Source: an uncultured Jannaschia sp.
GTDB taxonomy: Bacteria > Pseudomonadota > Alphaproteobacteria > Rhodobacterales > Rhodobacteraceae
Reading direction: 5' to 3'
Assembly: GCF_947494055.1 (NCBI RefSeq)
Contig: NZ_CANLTR010000003.1
Location: 226,304-290,303 of the forward strand
Length of the DNA: 64,000 bases
Below, piece by piece: positions 29,747 to 38,955 of this stretch. The number at the start of each line of letters is the position of its first letter. The first letter of the stretch is position 1. Made by a program: the position numbers and the translations under genes. A model generated the notes under the pieces. The model worked only from the letters and a program-made list of their open reading frames with translations, was not told the DNA's origin and searched no databases.

Positions 29747-30988
29747 TCAACGGCTGATCAGGGTTGCGGTAAAGGCGCGACGCGGCGTCGCGCGCCATCC
29801 GGCGGACAGGCCGGCCAGCGGCGCGGCCACCAGCGCGCCGTCCGGGTCGCGGATCGCCGGTGAGGCGAGGAGGGACCGGCGGGGCAGGCCGCTCTCGCGC
29901 CACGGCGTCGCCGCCACGTCCGGGCCGAGCGCCCCGATCGCGAGGCCGGGCCCGACGGGCCCGTCGAGGCACCACCGGCCGTCCCAGACCTCCCCGACCG
30001 GAACCGGCGGCGCGGTGGCGGCGGCTTCCCGCGCAACCCGCAGGCGACCCTCCGCCACGGGCCAGAGCACGCAACCACCCAGCGTCCGCACCCCGCCATC
30101 GGGCAGCGCAGCGAGCAGACGGTCGATCTCGCCCGTGCGCGGCGGATAACCGTCCCCGCCGATCCAGCGCAGCGCGGCGAGCAGGAGACGCCGGGCCTGC
30201 TCGCGCTCGTTCTCGATCAGGTCGAGCAGGGCGGGCCGGTCGAACAGCAGGTCCCCGCGATCCTCGGTGACGATCCCGGCCGCCAGATCGGCCGCGCGTC
30301 GCGCGAGGCTGTGGCGGGCGTCGTCGAGGAAGCCGGCCGTCCGGGCGAGCGCGCCCGCGTCGAGATCGAGCGCCGCGATCGCCTGCCGCACCCGTACGCG
30401 CTCGAAGGCCGCATCGTCGTTGGACGGGTCCTCGATCGGCGCGACACCGCATTCCGCCAGATGACGGCGCAGCGTGGCCCGCCCCAGGCCGAGAAACGGA
30501 CGCCCGAAGGCCGGCCCCGCGCCGAAGCGGCCGGCCATCCGCGCGAGCCCGTCGATCCCCGCGCCGCGCCGCAGCCGCATCAGCAGCGTCTCGGCCACGT
30601 CGTCGGCCGTGTGGCCGAGCAGGATCACGCCCATCTCGTTCCGTCGCCCCCAAGCCTTCAGCGCGTCGTATCGCGCCGCCCGTGCCCGCGCCTGCAGGTC
30701 CGGACCGGGTTCGAAATCGTCGAGGGTCAGCGTCTCGTGCGGGCAGTCGTGCGACGCGCAGAGCGCCGCGACCCGCCGTGCCTCGTCCGCCGACGCGGCG
30801 CGCAACCCGTGATCGACCGTCACGGCGCGCACGACGACGCCCTGCGCCCGGCCCCAGTCCAGCGCCGCCAGCAGCAGCGCCGTCGAATCGCCACCGCCCG
30901 AGACGGTCACGGCCACGGCGCCGGGCGCGCCGTCCGCGAAGAAGTCGTCGAGAGCCGTCTGCAGCCGGCCCGCGACCGGCGCGCTCAC
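29747..30988 (-). CDS. tilS: tRNA(Ile)-lysidine synthetase
   Basis: Modifies C34 of the minor isoleucine tRNA to lysidine, so that CAU reads AUA. The 413-residue protein has the PP-loop SGGGDSTALL (about residues 30-39), the VDHGLRAAS motif, LGHTADDVAETLLMRL and the RRGAGIDGLARM region of bacterial TilS; a less conserved C-terminal part follows. GTG at 30988 overlaps the cpoB TGA (GTGA). The order cpoB-tilS-ftsH is a common arrangement in alphaproteobacteria. Confidence 0.93.
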   Translation of the reverse strand: MSAPVAGRLQTALDDFFADGAPGAVAVTVSGGGDSTALLLAALDWGRAQGVVVRAVTVDHGLRAASADEARRVAALCASHDCPHETLTLDDFEPGPDLQARARAARYDALKAWGRRNEMGVILLGHTADDVAETLLMRLRRGAGIDGLARMAGRFGAGPAFGRPFLGLGRATLRRHLAECGVAPIEDPSNDDAAFERVRVRQAIAALDLDAGALARTAGFLDDARHSLARRAADLAAGIVTEDRGDLLFDRPALLDLIENEREQARRLLLAALRWIGGDGYPPRTGEIDRLLAALPDGGVRTLGGCVLWPVAEGRLRVAREAAATAPPVPVGEVWDGRWCLDGPVGPGLAIGALGPDVAATPWRESGLPRRSLLASPAIRDPDGALVAAPLAGLSAGWRATPRRAFTATLISR

Positions 30989-31812
30989 GAGCAGCCGAGG
31001 CCCGCCTGCGCCGACTGCGCCTGTCCGACCTGCGGCGAGTCCGGGAAGCGGACCGCGACCTCCGACAGGGTGAGGCAGGCCTCGTCCGTTTGCCCCAATG
31101 CACCCAGCGCGGTGCCGAGCCCGACCAGCGCTTCGGGCGCGCGCGGACCTTCCGGCGTGGCCGAGAACGTCTCGAGATAAGCGCGCGCGGCCTCCGCGTC
31201 CTGCCCGGCATTGGCATAGGCCTGTGCCTGATAGAAGCGGGCATCCTCCGACAGCGGGCCGGTCGGGTAGGCGGCCAGGAAGGTTCCGAACGCCGCGGCC
31301 GCGGCGGCATTGTCGCCGGCGTCGAAGGCGGCCTTGGCGGCGTCGAACTCCGCCTGCTCGCCCGAGGCCAGCGAGGCGCCGCCCGCCGGCGCGTCCTCGA
31401 CCGGGGCAGGGGCAGATCCGGTCCCGTCGCCCGCGCTTTCCTCCGCGCCCCCGAGCGGTCCGGGGTTCGGCAGGGTCGCGATGTCGCAGTCCGTCGTCAG
31501 CTCGCAGAGCTGGAAGCGCAGATCCTCGATCCGGGTGCTGCCGTCCTGTGCGACGCGTTCGATGCGGAACGACATCCGCTCGGTTGCCTGCGTCAGCCGC
31601 TGCAGTTCCGATTCCATCGCGTTCACCCGGTCGAGCACCGTCGAGCCGCCGACCGAGACGTTGGGTCCGCCGGTCGTGTTGAGCTCGCGCATGAGCCCCT
31701 GCATCTCGACGCGCAGCACGGCGAGCTGCTGGCGGATGTCCGCGAGCGTCTCCTCCTGCTGCGCCGCGGCCGGAAGCGCCAGCACGGAGGCGAGGAGGGC
31801 GGCGCGCAGCAT
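30985..31812 (-). CDS. cpoB: Tol-Pal system protein CpoB/YbgF
   Basis: Periplasmic protein that coordinates peptidoglycan synthesis with outer-membrane constriction through TolA. The 275-residue product has a signal peptide (LRAALLASVLALPAAAQQ), an N-terminal coiled coil used for trimerisation (about 25-105), a Pro/Gly/Ala linker and three TPR-like repeats (AFDAGDNAAAAAAFGTFLAAYP, FYQAQAYANAGQ, GLGTALGALGQ). The pal stop and the cpoB ATG share one base (TGATG), which decides the start. CELTTDC suggests a disulfide in the linker region. Confidence 0.92.
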   Translation of the reverse strand: MLRAALLASVLALPAAAQQEETLADIRQQLAVLRVEMQGLMRELNTTGGPNVSVGGSTVLDRVNAMESELQRLTQATERMSFRIERVAQDGSTRIEDLRFQLCELTTDCDIATLPNPGPLGGAEESAGDGTGSAPAPVEDAPAGGASLASGEQAEFDAAKAAFDAGDNAAAAAAFGTFLAAYPTGPLSEDARFYQAQAYANAGQDAEAARAYLETFSATPEGPRAPEALVGLGTALGALGQTDEACLTLSEVAVRFPDSPQVGQAQSAQAGLGCS

Positions 31813-32336
31813 CACACGCCCGCCCCTGCGGCGAGCACCGTCACCGCGCGGCGGTTCTGGCTGTAGCAGGCCTCGGTCGAGCAGATCTGCAACGGCCGCT
31901 CCTTGCCGTAGCTGATCGTACGCAGGCGGCTTGCGGCGACGCCCTGGCTGATGAGGTAGTCGCGCGCCGCGTTGGCCCGCCGTCCGCCGAGCGCGAGGTT
32001 GTATTCCCGCGTGCCCTGCTCGTCGGCATGGCCTTCGATCAGCGCGGTGTAGCCCGGATTGGCGTTGAGCCATTGCGCCTGCCCGGCGAGGATCGTCTGC
32101 CCCTCGGGCGACAGGGTGGACTGGTCGACGGCGAAGAGCACGCGGTCGCCGATGCTCTGCTGGAAATAGGCGACCGAGGTCGGATCGCCCGGGCCGCCCG
32201 GCACGTAGCCGCCCGCGCCCGCGCCGGTGCCGTAGGGGTCGTAGCCGCCCGCACCGGCCCCCGCGCCCCCGCCGAGCCGGTTGCCGCAGCCGCCGAGCGC
32301 CAGGGCCGCCATCAGGATGATCGCCGTCGTCTTCAT
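31812..32336 (-). CDS. pal: Peptidoglycan-associated lipoprotein Pal
   Basis: Outer-membrane lipoprotein that ties the membrane to peptidoglycan and cycles with TolB. The 174-residue protein has a lipobox ALGGC (Cys about residue 17), a Gly/Tyr-rich linker (GAGAGGYDPYGTGAGAGGY) and an OmpA-like domain with the diaminopimelate-binding residues in IEGHADEQGTREYNLALGGRRA. It lies 10 bases downstream of tolB. Two cysteines near the C-terminus (ICSTEACYS) could form a disulfide. Confidence 0.95.
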   Translation of the reverse strand: MKTTAIILMAALALGGCGNRLGGGAGAGAGGYDPYGTGAGAGGYVPGGPGDPTSVAYFQQSIGDRVLFAVDQSTLSPEGQTILAGQAQWLNANPGYTALIEGHADEQGTREYNLALGGRRANAARDYLISQGVAASRLRTISYGKERPLQICSTEACYSQNRRAVTVLAAGAGV

Positions 32337-32346
32337 GTGAAATCCC

Positions 32347-33684
32347 CTATCGAAGTAGCGGACCCCAGGACGGGTCCGAGGCCGCCGCGGGTGTCGCGGC
32401 GCGTTGCAGGTTCCGGCCGGTGATGTCGACCGTGTAGAGGGCGGGCGCGCCGGTCGCGCCGGAGGTCTCGCGGGTGAACATCACGACGCGGCCGTTGGGC
32501 GCCCAGGTCGGCCCCTCGTCGAGGAACGCCCCGGTCAGGAGCCGCTCCTCCGATCCGTCGGTGCGCATCACGCCGATATGGAAGCGACCCGCATTCTGCT
32601 TGGTGAAGGCGATGTAATCGCCCTTGGGCGACCAGACCGGCGTGCCGTAGCGCCCCTCGCCGAAGCTGATCCGCTGCCCCTCGCCGCCCCTGGCCGGCAT
32701 GATGTAGAGCTGCGGCGCGCCGGAGCGGTCGCTCTCGAAGACGATGCGGGTGCCGTCGGGAGAGAAGCTCGGCGCCGTCTCGATCGAGGGCGCGTCGGTC
32801 AGGCGCGACGTCTGCCCGGAGGCGAGGTCGAGGACGTAGAGGTCGGTGTTGCCCGACACCTCCGCCGAGTAGACGACCCGGCCGCCGTCGGGCGAGAAGC
32901 GCGGCGCGAAGCTCATGTTCTGGTCGACGCCGCCCACGGTCGTCTTCTGCAGCGTCGCCACGTCGATCACGGTCACGCGGGGAAACCCGCTCTCGTAGCC
33001 CGTGTAGATGATCCGGCTGCCGTCCGGCGAGAAGCGGGGCGCCAGCACGATGGCGTCCGACGACGTAAGGTAGGTGACGTTCGCGCCGTCGTAATCCATC
33101 ACCCCGATGCGCTTCTGCCGCGCGTCCTTCGGGCCGAGTTCGGAGACGAAGGTCACGCGGCTGTCGAAATAGGGGTCCTCGCCGGTGATGCGCGAATAGG
33201 CGGCGTCGGCCACCTTGTGCGCCATGCGCCGCCACCCCTCGGCGGTGCCCGCGAATTGCAGCCCGTCGCCCAGCGGCGCCTCGCTGAACACGTCGTAGAG
33301 GCGGAACTGCACCACGATACGCCCGTCGCCCTCGGCCAGCACCGACCCGGTGATCAGCGCCTGCGCGTTGATCGCCTTCCAGTCCGAGAACTGCACCGGC
33401 GCGTCGAAGCTGCCGATCCGGGCGACATGCGCCTCCTGCGGGATCTCGCGGAACAGCCCGGTATTGGCGAGGTCGGCGGCGATGACCCGGGTGATGTCCT
33501 GCGCGAGGCCTTCCGCCGCCGCGTTGCGCGCAACGAAGGTCGGGACGGCGAAGGGCAGGGGCTCGATCACGCCGTCGGTGATCTCGATCCGCAGCGGGCC
33601 GGGACTGTCCTGCGCCATCGCGGGCCCGGCAAGGACCAACAGGGCGGCGAGGGCCCGGAGGAATGTCGTCAACCGAAGCGTCAT
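32347..33684 (-). CDS. tolB: Tol-Pal system periplasmic protein TolB
   Basis: Periplasmic beta-propeller that binds Pal and the TolA system. The 445-residue protein has a Sec signal (ending AGPAMAQ, about residue 25), an N-terminal alpha/beta domain (about 30-165), and five to six WD40-like blades with repeated FSPDG motifs ([40 protein letters not shown]). ATG at 33684 gives the proper signal peptide; the longer frame is not coding. It is separated from tolA by 83 bases. Confidence 0.96.
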   Translation of the reverse strand: MTLRLTTFLRALAALLVLAGPAMAQDSPGPLRIEITDGVIEPLPFAVPTFVARNAAAEGLAQDITRVIAADLANTGLFREIPQEAHVARIGSFDAPVQFSDWKAINAQALITGSVLAEGDGRIVVQFRLYDVFSEAPLGDGLQFAGTAEGWRRMAHKVADAAYSRITGEDPYFDSRVTFVSELGPKDARQKRIGVMDYDGANVTYLTSSDAIVLAPRFSPDGSRIIYTGYESGFPRVTVIDVATLQKTTVGGVDQNMSFAPRFSPDGGRVVYSAEVSGNTDLYVLDLASGQTSRLTDAPSIETAPSFSPDGTRIVFESDRSGAPQLYIMPARGGEGQRISFGEGRYGTPVWSPKGDYIAFTKQNAGRFHIGVMRTDGSEERLLTGAFLDEGPTWAPNGRVVMFTRETSGATGAPALYTVDITGRNLQRAATPAAASDPSWGPLLR

Positions 33685-33767
33685 GGTCTCCCTTTCGGTA
33701 TCGCTGTCCCGTATCGCCAAAGCGGCGGGGTTACTCAATGGCCCCGAACGGAATACGCGTCGCGGCA

Positions 33768-34961
33768 TCACCGCGTCCGCATCTCGTCGGGGTTGAAGGT
33801 CATCTCGATCTCGCGCCACTGCTCGTACTTCTCCGCCGGCAGGTCGAAGCCCGCGCGCCCGCATTGCAGGATCGCCCGCCGCCCGGCCTCGTAGGCCTGT
33901 TGCGCGGCGGCCTCGGACCCGCCCGAGAAGCCCGTGAGGCGCAGGCTGTCCGTTTGCGGCAGCCCGTCGCGCGTCATCGACATGAAGATCGTCACCGTCG
34001 TCCCCATCGCCTCCGTCGAGAGGCTGCCGAGGTTCCAGCAGCGACTGACGGCGACGCGCAGCCCGTCGCGCTCGCCCTGCGTCAGCGGCGGCCCGGATGG
34101 CGCGGGGGCGGACGGCTCGGCCGCCTCGGCCAGCGCACCGGCGATGGCATCGGCCAGCGGGTCCGCCTCGGGCTCGGCCGGCTCAGGCTCGGCTTCCGCG
34201 ACCTCCGGCTCCGGTTCGGGCGGCGGTGCGGGCGCAGCCTCCGGCTCCGGCGCGGGTTCCGGCGCGGACGGCGCCGTCTCCGCCACGACGGGGACTGGCG
34301 GCGCAGGCTTGCGGTTCGGCCGGGGCGAGCGTTCGGGCGCGCGCGCGGGAGTCATGTCCTCGGTCACGATCACCGGCGCCGTCGCCTCGGGCGCGGCGGG
34401 GGTCGGCGCCTCCTCCGGCGGGGTCTCGGGCTCGGCGGGCGCGGGCGTGGCCGGCGACTCCGCGACCGGCGCGGTCTCCGTCAGCGGCGGCGGCGCGGGG
34501 GTGGGCACGGCCGTCACGATGTCGGCCTCCCGCGGCGCGGGCATGTCGGAGATCGCCGCGTCGGGCGCATCCGCGGGCGAGGCCGGCGCCGGCGGCGTCT
34601 CGGACGCGACCTCCGCCTCGGGGGCCGCGAGCCGGCTCGTGTCGGGCACCACGTCCCGCGCGGCGGAGGCAAGCGCGTCGGGCGGCGGCGCGACCGGCGG
34701 GGCCGTCTCCTCCGCCGGCGCGGCCGGGGGCGGGGTCGCGTCGGCCTCGGGTTCGACCGGGGCGGCGGGCGCCGGCACCTCCGCGAGATCGGGCGCGTCC
34801 GACACCAGCGCGTCGAACTCCGCCGAGGACACCACCGACACGGCCGCTACGCTCACGCTGTCCTCGTTCGGGGCCGGCGGGAACAGGCCGGCGACCAGCG
34901 CCCAGAGCAGCGCGCCCCCATGCGCCGTGGCCGACAGCGCGACGGCCGTGCGGCGTTCCAC
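33768..34961 (-). CDS. tolA: Tol-Pal system protein TolA (divergent)
   Basis: Links the TolQR motor to Pal and TolB. The 397-residue protein has one N-terminal membrane helix (about residues 8-28), then a very long Ala/Pro/Glu-rich linker (about 45-290) instead of the helical Lys/Ala repeat of enteric TolA, and a C-terminal domain with [11 protein letters not shown] and a second Cys in ILQCGRAGF, characteristic of TolA/TonB-type ends. GTG at 34961 directly follows the tolR stop, behind GGAGGAG; the longer frame overlapping tolR is less likely. Identification rests on order as well as sequence. Confidence 0.9.
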   Translation of the reverse strand: MERRTAVALSATAHGGALLWALVAGLFPPAPNEDSVSVAAVSVVSSAEFDALVSDAPDLAEVPAPAAPVEPEADATPPPAAPAEETAPPVAPPPDALASAARDVVPDTSRLAAPEAEVASETPPAPASPADAPDAAISDMPAPREADIVTAVPTPAPPPLTETAPVAESPATPAPAEPETPPEEAPTPAAPEATAPVIVTEDMTPARAPERSPRPNRKPAPPVPVVAETAPSAPEPAPEPEAAPAPPPEPEPEVAEAEPEPAEPEADPLADAIAGALAEAAEPSAPAPSGPPLTQGERDGLRVAVSRCWNLGSLSTEAMGTTVTIFMSMTRDGLPQTDSLRLTGFSGGSEAAAQQAYEAGRRAILQCGRAGFDLPAEKYEQWREIEMTFNPDEMRTR

Positions 34962-34962
34962 G

Positions 34963-35448
34963 CTACTCCTCCGCCGTGCCGTCGAGCGTCGGACCCCCGG
35001 CATCCGTCACCAGGCCGATATTGCGGAAGCCCCCGGCATTGAGCGCCCCCATCACGACCATCACGTCGGAATAGGGCACCGTCCCGTCGGCGCGCAGGAA
35101 CACCTTGTCGCCCTGCCGCTCGCCCGCGATGGCGCGCAGCCGCGGCAGAAGCTCGTCGCGCGGCACCTCCTGGGAGCCGATGAGCACCCGCCCGTCCGCC
35201 GCCACGGTCAGCGCCAGCGGCTCCTCCTGCTCCTGCGGCAGCGGCGCGGCGGCCGTCTCCGGCAGCTCGATCGGCACGCCCGCCGTCAGGAGGGGGGCGG
35301 CCACCATGAAGATGATGAGCAGCACCAGCATCACGTCCACGAAGGGCGTGACGTTGATCTCCGACATCGGCCGGGCGCCGCCCGACCCGCGCCGCCGCCT
35401 GCGGCCGGTATTGCCGCCGCCGCCCGGCTGGATCGTGTGGGCCGCCAT
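34963..35448 (-). CDS. tolR: Tol-Pal system protein TolR
   Basis: ExbD/TolR-family component of the proton-driven TolQR motor. The 161-residue protein has a Gly/Arg-rich cytoplasmic start, then MSEINVTPFVDVMLVLLIIFMVAAPL: one membrane helix (about 33-52) with the conserved proton-carrying Asp in FVDVMLVLL. The periplasmic domain follows (VFLRADGTVPYSDVMVVMG). Its ATG follows the tolQ TGA without a gap (TGAATG). The C-terminal acidic tail is unremarkable. Confidence 0.96.
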   Translation of the reverse strand: MAAHTIQPGGGGNTGRRRRRGSGGARPMSEINVTPFVDVMLVLLIIFMVAAPLLTAGVPIELPETAAAPLPQEQEEPLALTVAADGRVLIGSQEVPRDELLPRLRAIAGERQGDKVFLRADGTVPYSDVMVVMGALNAGGFRNIGLVTDAGGPTLDGTAEE

Positions 35449-36147
35449 TCAGGCGGCGTCCAGCTGGCGCGACAGGATGGTGGCGAACTCGTCTGCGAAG
35501 GCCTCGTAATTGCCGGTGATCCGGTCCGCGTCGCGCGACAGCTTGTTGTAGAAAACCACCGCCGGGATCGCGGCGAGCAGGCCCAGCCCCGTCGCCAGCA
35601 GCGCTTCGGCGATGCCCGGGGCCACGACGGCGAGGTTGGTGTTCTGGCTGATCGCGATCTGCTCGAAGGCGTGCTTGATGCCCCAGACCGTGCCGAAGAG
35701 GCCGATGAACGGCCCCGTCGAGCCCACGGTCGCGAGGAAGGTCAGCCCCGAGGTCAGCCGGTCGCGCTCCTTGGCGATGGCCACGTCCATCGTCCGGTCG
35801 ATCCGCGACTGCGTGCCCGCGATCAGCCCGCCGTCGTCGCGATGGCTGCGCGACCATTCCTGCATCGCGGCGGCGAAGATGCGCTCGGAGGCCGATTTCG
35901 GCCGCTCGCCGATCTTCTCGTAAAGCTCGTCGAGCGGGTCGCCCGACCAGAACGCCCGGTCGAAGGCCGCGGCGCGGGAGCGGGCGCGGCGGAACTGCAT
36001 GACCTTCTGGATCAGGATCGCCCAGACCCAGATCGACGCCGCGAACAGCAGGATCATCACGATCTTGACGATGAATGTCGCGCGCAGGAACAGCGCCCAG
36101 ATCGAAAAGTCGATCTCGCCGGCTCGCGCCAGTACTTCGGTTTCCAT
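35449..36147 (-). CDS. tolQ: Tol-Pal system protein TolQ
   Basis: MotA/ExbB/TolQ-family proton channel. The 232-residue protein has three membrane helices (about 17-38, 135-155, 170-192), with the family signature LATVGSTGPFIGLFGTVWGIKHAF around helix two and TGLGLLAAIPAVVFYNKL in helix three. It is first of the contiguous tolQRAB-pal-cpoB series on the minus strand. ATG follows AAGGGACGGG. The 356-base spacer to ybgC suggests its own promoter. Confidence 0.96.
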   Translation of the reverse strand: METEVLARAGEIDFSIWALFLRATFIVKIVMILLFAASIWVWAILIQKVMQFRRARSRAAAFDRAFWSGDPLDELYEKIGERPKSASERIFAAAMQEWSRSHRDDGGLIAGTQSRIDRTMDVAIAKERDRLTSGLTFLATVGSTGPFIGLFGTVWGIKHAFEQIAISQNTNLAVVAPGIAEALLATGLGLLAAIPAVVFYNKLSRDADRITGNYEAFADEFATILSRQLDAA

Positions 36148-36503
36148 CGGACTGCCCGTCCCTTGCCGCCGGACCGTTGCTCGGCCCCTTGTTTCGAGGG
36201 CGAAGGCTAGCAGATGCCGGCGGCCTTGGCGAGGCGCGCCGCTCGTCCTACGGAAATGTGAGCTTCGTTAAGGCGGCGATGCACAAAGTTCGGGTGAACG
36301 GCACCGGCTTCCTACCGGCGTGGCACGGGGGCAACACGGGGCTCCTGTCAGATGCCGGGAGGATCGGCGCGTTTGCCGCTCGTCTCGTCCGAGCAGGAGG
36401 CCAGTCGGCCCGACCAGCAATAATCCTGACCTGATCCGATCCTAAAAGCCGCCACGCCCGGCGCAGGCCGGGCAGCCCCCGACCGCCCCCACGGGCGGGG
36501 GCT
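36148..36503. other. Spacer ybgC-tolQ, no gene seen
   Basis: No frame here has coding character. Next to the ybgC stop there are two G/C inverted repeats, CCCGGC/GCCGGG (36457-36462, 36467-36472) and CCGCCC/GGGCGG (36483-36488, 36493-36498), which may terminate or attenuate ybgC transcription on the minus strand. The part from 36,200 to 36,300 is less GC-rich and is the likely place of the tolQ promoter, but no clear -35/-10 pair was assigned. Confidence 0.45.
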
Positions 36504-36926
36504 TCACCCCCACCCGCGGCCGGGGGCAGCCCTTTCGGAGATCCGCTGGAGACCGGCGACCTCCGCGGGCAGCCGCCTTGGCCTCCCGTCCGTGTCCATG
36601 CACACGATCGTCACCCGCGCCCGGAACAGGTCGGTCCCGTCCCGCCGCACCGTCTGCTCCAGCACGAAGCGCACCCGCGACACCGCTGCGACGCTCGTCT
36701 CGATCTCCAGCGTGTCGTCGTAGCGGGCCGGCCGCAGGTAATCCGCCTCGACCCGTGTCACGGCGAAGACGTGCCCCGCCGCACGCATCGCGGCCTGATC
36801 GATCCCGGCGGCGCGGATCATCTCGGACCGGGCGCGCTCGATGAAACGGAGATAGTTCGCATAGTAGACGATCCCGGCGAGATCGACGTCCTCGTAATAG
36901 ACCCGGACGGTCCAGAGATGCGTCAT
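36504..36926 (-). CDS. ybgC: Acyl-CoA thioesterase YbgC of the Tol-Pal cluster
   Basis: Hot-dog-fold thioesterase of 140 residues. It has the catalytic motif YYEDVDLAGIVYYANYLRFIERAR, with Asp in DVDLAGIVYY corresponding to the YbgC active-site acid, and RVEADYLRPARYDD. In other bacteria YbgC hydrolyses short or long acyl-CoA or acyl-ACP and is tied to membrane lipid homeostasis. It precedes tolQ by about 350 bases, as in the common ybgC-tolQRAB order. A palindrome lies upstream of the start. Confidence 0.94.
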   Translation of the reverse strand: MTHLWTVRVYYEDVDLAGIVYYANYLRFIERARSEMIRAAGIDQAAMRAAGHVFAVTRVEADYLRPARYDDTLEIETSVAAVSRVRFVLEQTVRRDGTDLFRARVTIVCMDTDGRPRRLPAEVAGLQRISERAAPGRGWG

Positions 36927-36971
36927 CGTCCCGCCGTACGCTGCGCGAATTTATTCATGTCCTGCAAACGA

Positions 36972-36985
36972 TTACCCACGGGTAA
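36972..36985. promoter_or_regulatory. Palindrome upstream of ybgC, possible operator
   Basis: TTACCC-AC-GGGTAA is a perfect 6-base inverted repeat about 45 bases upstream of the ybgC ATG and just beyond the 3' end (36995) of the neighbouring gene. In such a GC-rich genome a TTAC/GTAA palindrome is uncommon enough to note as a candidate regulator site; the regulator is unknown. Confidence 0.35.
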
Positions 36986-36994
36986 CCCGGCGCC

Positions 36995-37627
36995 TCACTG
37001 CCGCCGTCCCGTCCGCGCCGCGAGGCGGAGCGCGTGGCTCGCATCCTGCGACATCGCCGGCAGGACCGGGTCGTAGGCCGCCCGCAGCACCTCGGCGATC
37101 TCCGATCGCAGCACCGTCCGCCCCTCGTGGAGGGCGAGCGGCGAGGTCTCGCCGAAGGCGCTGTCGGACCAGAGCAGCATCGCCTGCACCATCTGGTTCA
37201 GGGCCAGCGTGTCCGCCGGCACGTCCGACAGATGCGCGTCCATGCGGATGAAGGCGAAGCAGGCCCGGATCGCGCCGTCCGCGTCGAAGCGGAACAGCCG
37301 GTACTGGTTCGCCTCCCCCGCCTCGAGCCGGCCGAGCAGCGGGCCGAGGTCGGGCACCAGCCGGTCGAGGTCAGGCACGCCGGAAAGCTCCGCCCAGTCG
37401 GAGACGAAGAACACCATCAGGTTCGCCCCGAGCTCCGGGTCCGTCTCCGCCATCCGGTGGTCGGTCAGCACGCAGAGCGCCTCGATCGCACCCTTTAGGA
37501 CCGAGATCGTCTCCTCCGTCACGCCGAACACGACCGGCACGATCGGCCGGCCCCAGCGCGCGAAGAGGAACGTGCCGTCGGCGCGGGTGAACAGGGCTTC
37601 GATGTCTTGCGGATCGATCGCATTCAT
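36995..37627 (-). CDS. Conserved hypothetical cytoplasmic protein
   Basis: A 210-residue protein without signal or membrane segments. It begins MNAIDPQDIEALFTRADGTFLFARWGRPIVPVVFG and has a mixed alpha/beta pattern with VLTDHRMAETDPELGANLMVFFVSDW in the middle. I do not recognise a named family; proteins with this start are, from memory, frequent in Rhodobacteraceae. ATG at 37627 begins coding-type codon use. It is divergent from prmA (94 bases between starts), so they share a promoter region. Confidence 0.7.
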   Translation of the reverse strand: MNAIDPQDIEALFTRADGTFLFARWGRPIVPVVFGVTEETISVLKGAIEALCVLTDHRMAETDPELGANLMVFFVSDWAELSGVPDLDRLVPDLGPLLGRLEAGEANQYRLFRFDADGAIRACFAFIRMDAHLSDVPADTLALNQMVQAMLLWSDSAFGETSPLALHEGRTVLRSEIAEVLRAAYDPVLPAMSQDASHALRLAARTGRRQ

Positions 37628-37721
37628 GGGGCAGGCGTGCCACGCCCGTTCCGGAGGGTCCACCCGTCTGGACGCCGCGAACGGGGTTGCGTAGGGCGAA
37701 GCCTGTCGAATGGAGGCGCCC

Positions 37722-38606
37722 ATGGCCGAGATCACCCCCGCGAGCTGGACTGCGCTGACGACGCTGGACGACCAGGCCGCCGCCGAGGGACTGGGCGCGG
37801 CGCTCGAGGAGCAGCTGGAACCGGACGGGGTCGGCGTCTTCGAGATGGAAGACGGCTCGGGCCTCTGGGAGGTCGGCGCCTATTTCGCCGAGGCGCCCGA
37901 CGAGACCGCGCTCGCGCTCCTCGCCGCGGCCTACGATGCCCGGCCCTTCGCCGTCTCCGAGATCCCGCCCACGGACTGGGTCGCGCATGTCCGGCGCGAG
38001 CTGCGCCCCGTCGAGGCCGGGCGCTTCTTCGTCTACGGCAGCCACGATTCCGACCGGGTGCCCGAGGGGCGGGTCGCGCTGCTGATCGAGGCGGCGATGG
38101 CCTTCGGCACCGGCCATCACGGCACGACGCAGGGCTGCCTGCTGGCCTTCGAGGCGCTGCTTGCCGCCGGCCGCGCGCCGGGGCCCGTCGCCGATATCGG
38201 CGCCGGGACGGCGGTGCTGGCGATGGCGGCGGCGAAGGTCTGGGCGGACGTGCCGGTCCTCGCCTCCGACATCGACGCGGTCGCGGTCGAGGTGGCGGCG
38301 GCCAACGTCGCGGAGAACGGATTGTCGGGGCGGATCGACTGCGTCGAGGCCGCCGGGTTCGATCACCCCGCATTGGCCCGGGCCGCGCCGTTCGACCTGA
38401 TCTTCGCCAACATCCTGAAGGGCCCCCTGATCGAGCTCGCCCCCGACCTCGCGGCGCACGCGGCGCGGGGCGGGCACGCGATCCTGTCGGGCCTTCTGAA
38501 CCCGCAGGCGGACGACGTGATCGCCGCCTACCAGGCGGCGGGCTTCGCGCTGGCGGACCGTCTGACGCTCGGGGACTGGACGACGCTGACGCTTCAGCGC
38601 CGCTGA
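37722..38606 (+). CDS. prmA: Ribosomal protein L11 methyltransferase
   Basis: SAM-dependent trimethylation of ribosomal protein L11. The 294-residue protein has an N-terminal substrate-recognition domain and a class I methyltransferase domain: AMAFGTGHHGTTQGCL, motif I VADIGAGTAVLAMAAA (about residue 160), SDIDAVAVEVA, and FDLIFANILKGPLIELAPDL with the NIL signature of PrmA. Start 37722 was chosen because GGAGG sits 5-9 bases upstream; the ATG at 37710 overlaps that site. A strong hairpin follows the stop. Confidence 0.95.
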   Translation: MAEITPASWTALTTLDDQAAAEGLGAALEEQLEPDGVGVFEMEDGSGLWEVGAYFAEAPDETALALLAAAYDARPFAVSEIPPTDWVAHVRRELRPVEAGRFFVYGSHDSDRVPEGRVALLIEAAMAFGTGHHGTTQGCLLAFEALLAAGRAPGPVADIGAGTAVLAMAAAKVWADVPVLASDIDAVAVEVAAANVAENGLSGRIDCVEAAGFDHPALARAAPFDLIFANILKGPLIELAPDLAAHAARGGHAILSGLLNPQADDVIAAYQAAGFALADRLTLGDWTTLTLQRR

Positions 38607-38612
38607 CGCGAA

Positions 38613-38639
38613 AAGGGCCGCCCGGGAGGGGCGGCCCTT
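38613..38639 (+). terminator. Terminator between prmA and the DUF1127 gene
   Basis: AAGGGCCGCCC and its exact complement (38613-38623 and 38629-38639) form an 11-base stem with a five-base loop, beginning 7 bases after the prmA stop. An A-run precedes it on the plus strand, i.e. a T-run on the minus strand (CTTTTCGCG), so it may also end the convergent DUF1127 transcript. Confidence 0.75.
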
Positions 38640-38673
38640 CGCGACCGGGGCTTGCGAGTGACGTCCGCCGGAA

Positions 38674-38913
38674 TCAGCGCCGGCGGGCCCAGGAAACGAT
38701 GTCGCCGCGCTCGAGGCCGATGTCGTAGAGTTCCCGGTCGGTGAGCCGGTGAAGCATCTTCAGCGTCACCCGGCGGTCGTTCCAGGAAATGATCCGGCCA
38801 AGGATCGCGGAGAGGAGATTGGTCGCCGGTGCGGGGCGGGCGGTGCGGAAATTGTCGAAGGTGGCCACGGGGGTAATCCTGTCAGGCGGTGCGAACGGGG
38901 AATTGGCGGCCAT
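38674..38913 (-). CDS. DUF1127 family small protein
   Basis: A 79-residue protein whose C-terminal ~45 residues are the DUF1127 motif: ISWNDRRVTLKMLHRLTDRELYDIGLERGDI, an Arg-rich helix pair. Small DUF1127 proteins in other alphaproteobacteria influence phosphate uptake, RNA turnover and stress responses; a specific role here is not evident. The start was set at ATG 38913; an upstream ATG (38961) would extend into the AT-rich palindrome of the promoter spacer. Confidence 0.85.
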   Translation of the reverse strand: MAANSPFAPPDRITPVATFDNFRTARPAPATNLLSAILGRIISWNDRRVTLKMLHRLTDRELYDIGLERGDIVSWARRR

Positions 38914-38955
38914 ACCGACCGCCGCTGTTACAGGCAGGTAAGCGGCGTTCGCAAC

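Noticed and set aside
33934..34970. Long Ser/Ala/Gly-rich plus-strand frame opposite tolA, resembling a repetitive surface protein
   Set aside because: It is the antisense shadow of the Ala/Pro/Glu-rich TolA linker; repetition follows from the codons of that linker.
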